A DNA stretch of 14,468 bases from JBHHZJ01 sp046758005. GTDB taxonomy: Bacteria > Pseudomonadota > Alphaproteobacteria > Kiloniellales > J153. Positions 14,467-14,468 of the stretch are shown piece after piece. The stretch covers positions 1 to 14,468 of the forward strand of contig JBHHZJ010000084.1 in the NCBI GenBank assembly GCA_046758005.1, given 5' to 3'. Within the stretch, counting starts at the first letter, position 1. Each line of letters starts with the position of its first letter. The position numbers and the translations under genes were made by a program. The notes under the pieces are model-generated. The model saw only the letters and a list, made by a program, of their open reading frames with translations, did no database searches and had not been told where the DNA came from.

Positions 14467-14468
14467 AT

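Overview
The window is GC-rich (by eye roughly 70 %), densely coded DNA. It looks like a chromosomal segment from an alphaproteobacterium, most likely a Rhodospirillales-like lineage. The reasons are codon use, a three-gene petABC cytochrome bc1 operon with a Tat-type Rieske protein, the trmL-hemF pair divergent from petABC, and the 'alphaproteobacterial' forms of MtnP and MtnA. No phage, CRISPR, rRNA, tRNA or complete insertion sequence is visible.

Layout. (1) 1-2327, plus strand: the 3' part of a glycerate 2-kinase followed by a complete pyruvate kinase, a pair that can carry glycerate through 2-phosphoglycerate and PEP to pyruvate (enolase is not in the window). (2) 2334-4159, minus strand: trmL, hemF and a 5'-truncated methyltransferase, read in that order and packed with overlaps. 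(3) 4316-6914, plus strand: petA-petB-petC, encoding the Rieske, cytochrome b and cytochrome c1 subunits of the bc1 complex, with a candidate sigma70-type promoter in the divergent gap to trmL. (4) 6961-9714, plus strand: mtnP and mtnA, the first two steps of 5'-methylthioadenosine (MTA) / 5'-deoxyadenosine salvage, with a two-repeat ferredoxin-fold-like protein of unknown function overlapping mtnA by 4 nt. (5) 9778-11013, minus strand: a class III nucleotide cyclase-like protein whose two usual base-specifying residues are replaced. (6) 11178-13476, plus strand: a 75-residue N-terminal stub of a fuculose-phosphate/Ald2-type class II aldolase, followed 16 nt later by a 684-residue aldolase-dehydrogenase fusion. 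(7) 13517-14389, plus strand: a glyoxalase-like (VOC) protein, then an AT-richer, repeat- and palindrome-rich tail running to the window edge.

The most interesting reading concerns regions 4-6. MtnP and MtnA turn MTA or 5'-deoxyadenosine into a 5-substituted ribulose-1-phosphate. In the known DHAP shunt a stand-alone class II aldolase (Ald2) then cleaves this to DHAP and an aldehyde. Here the stand-alone aldolase is a remnant without its metal-binding half, and an intact class II aldolase fused to a short-chain dehydrogenase sits directly behind it. I propose, as inference only, that the fusion has taken over the aldolase step and also converts the released aldehyde. The ordinary annotation, rhamnulose-1-phosphate aldolase / lactaldehyde dehydrogenase, remains the main alternative.

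Two genes look decayed (the methyltransferase fragment at 2334-2804 and the aldolase stub at 11178-11405). Each stands tightly against an intact neighbour, which suggests internal deletions in this genome or, less likely, assembly errors.
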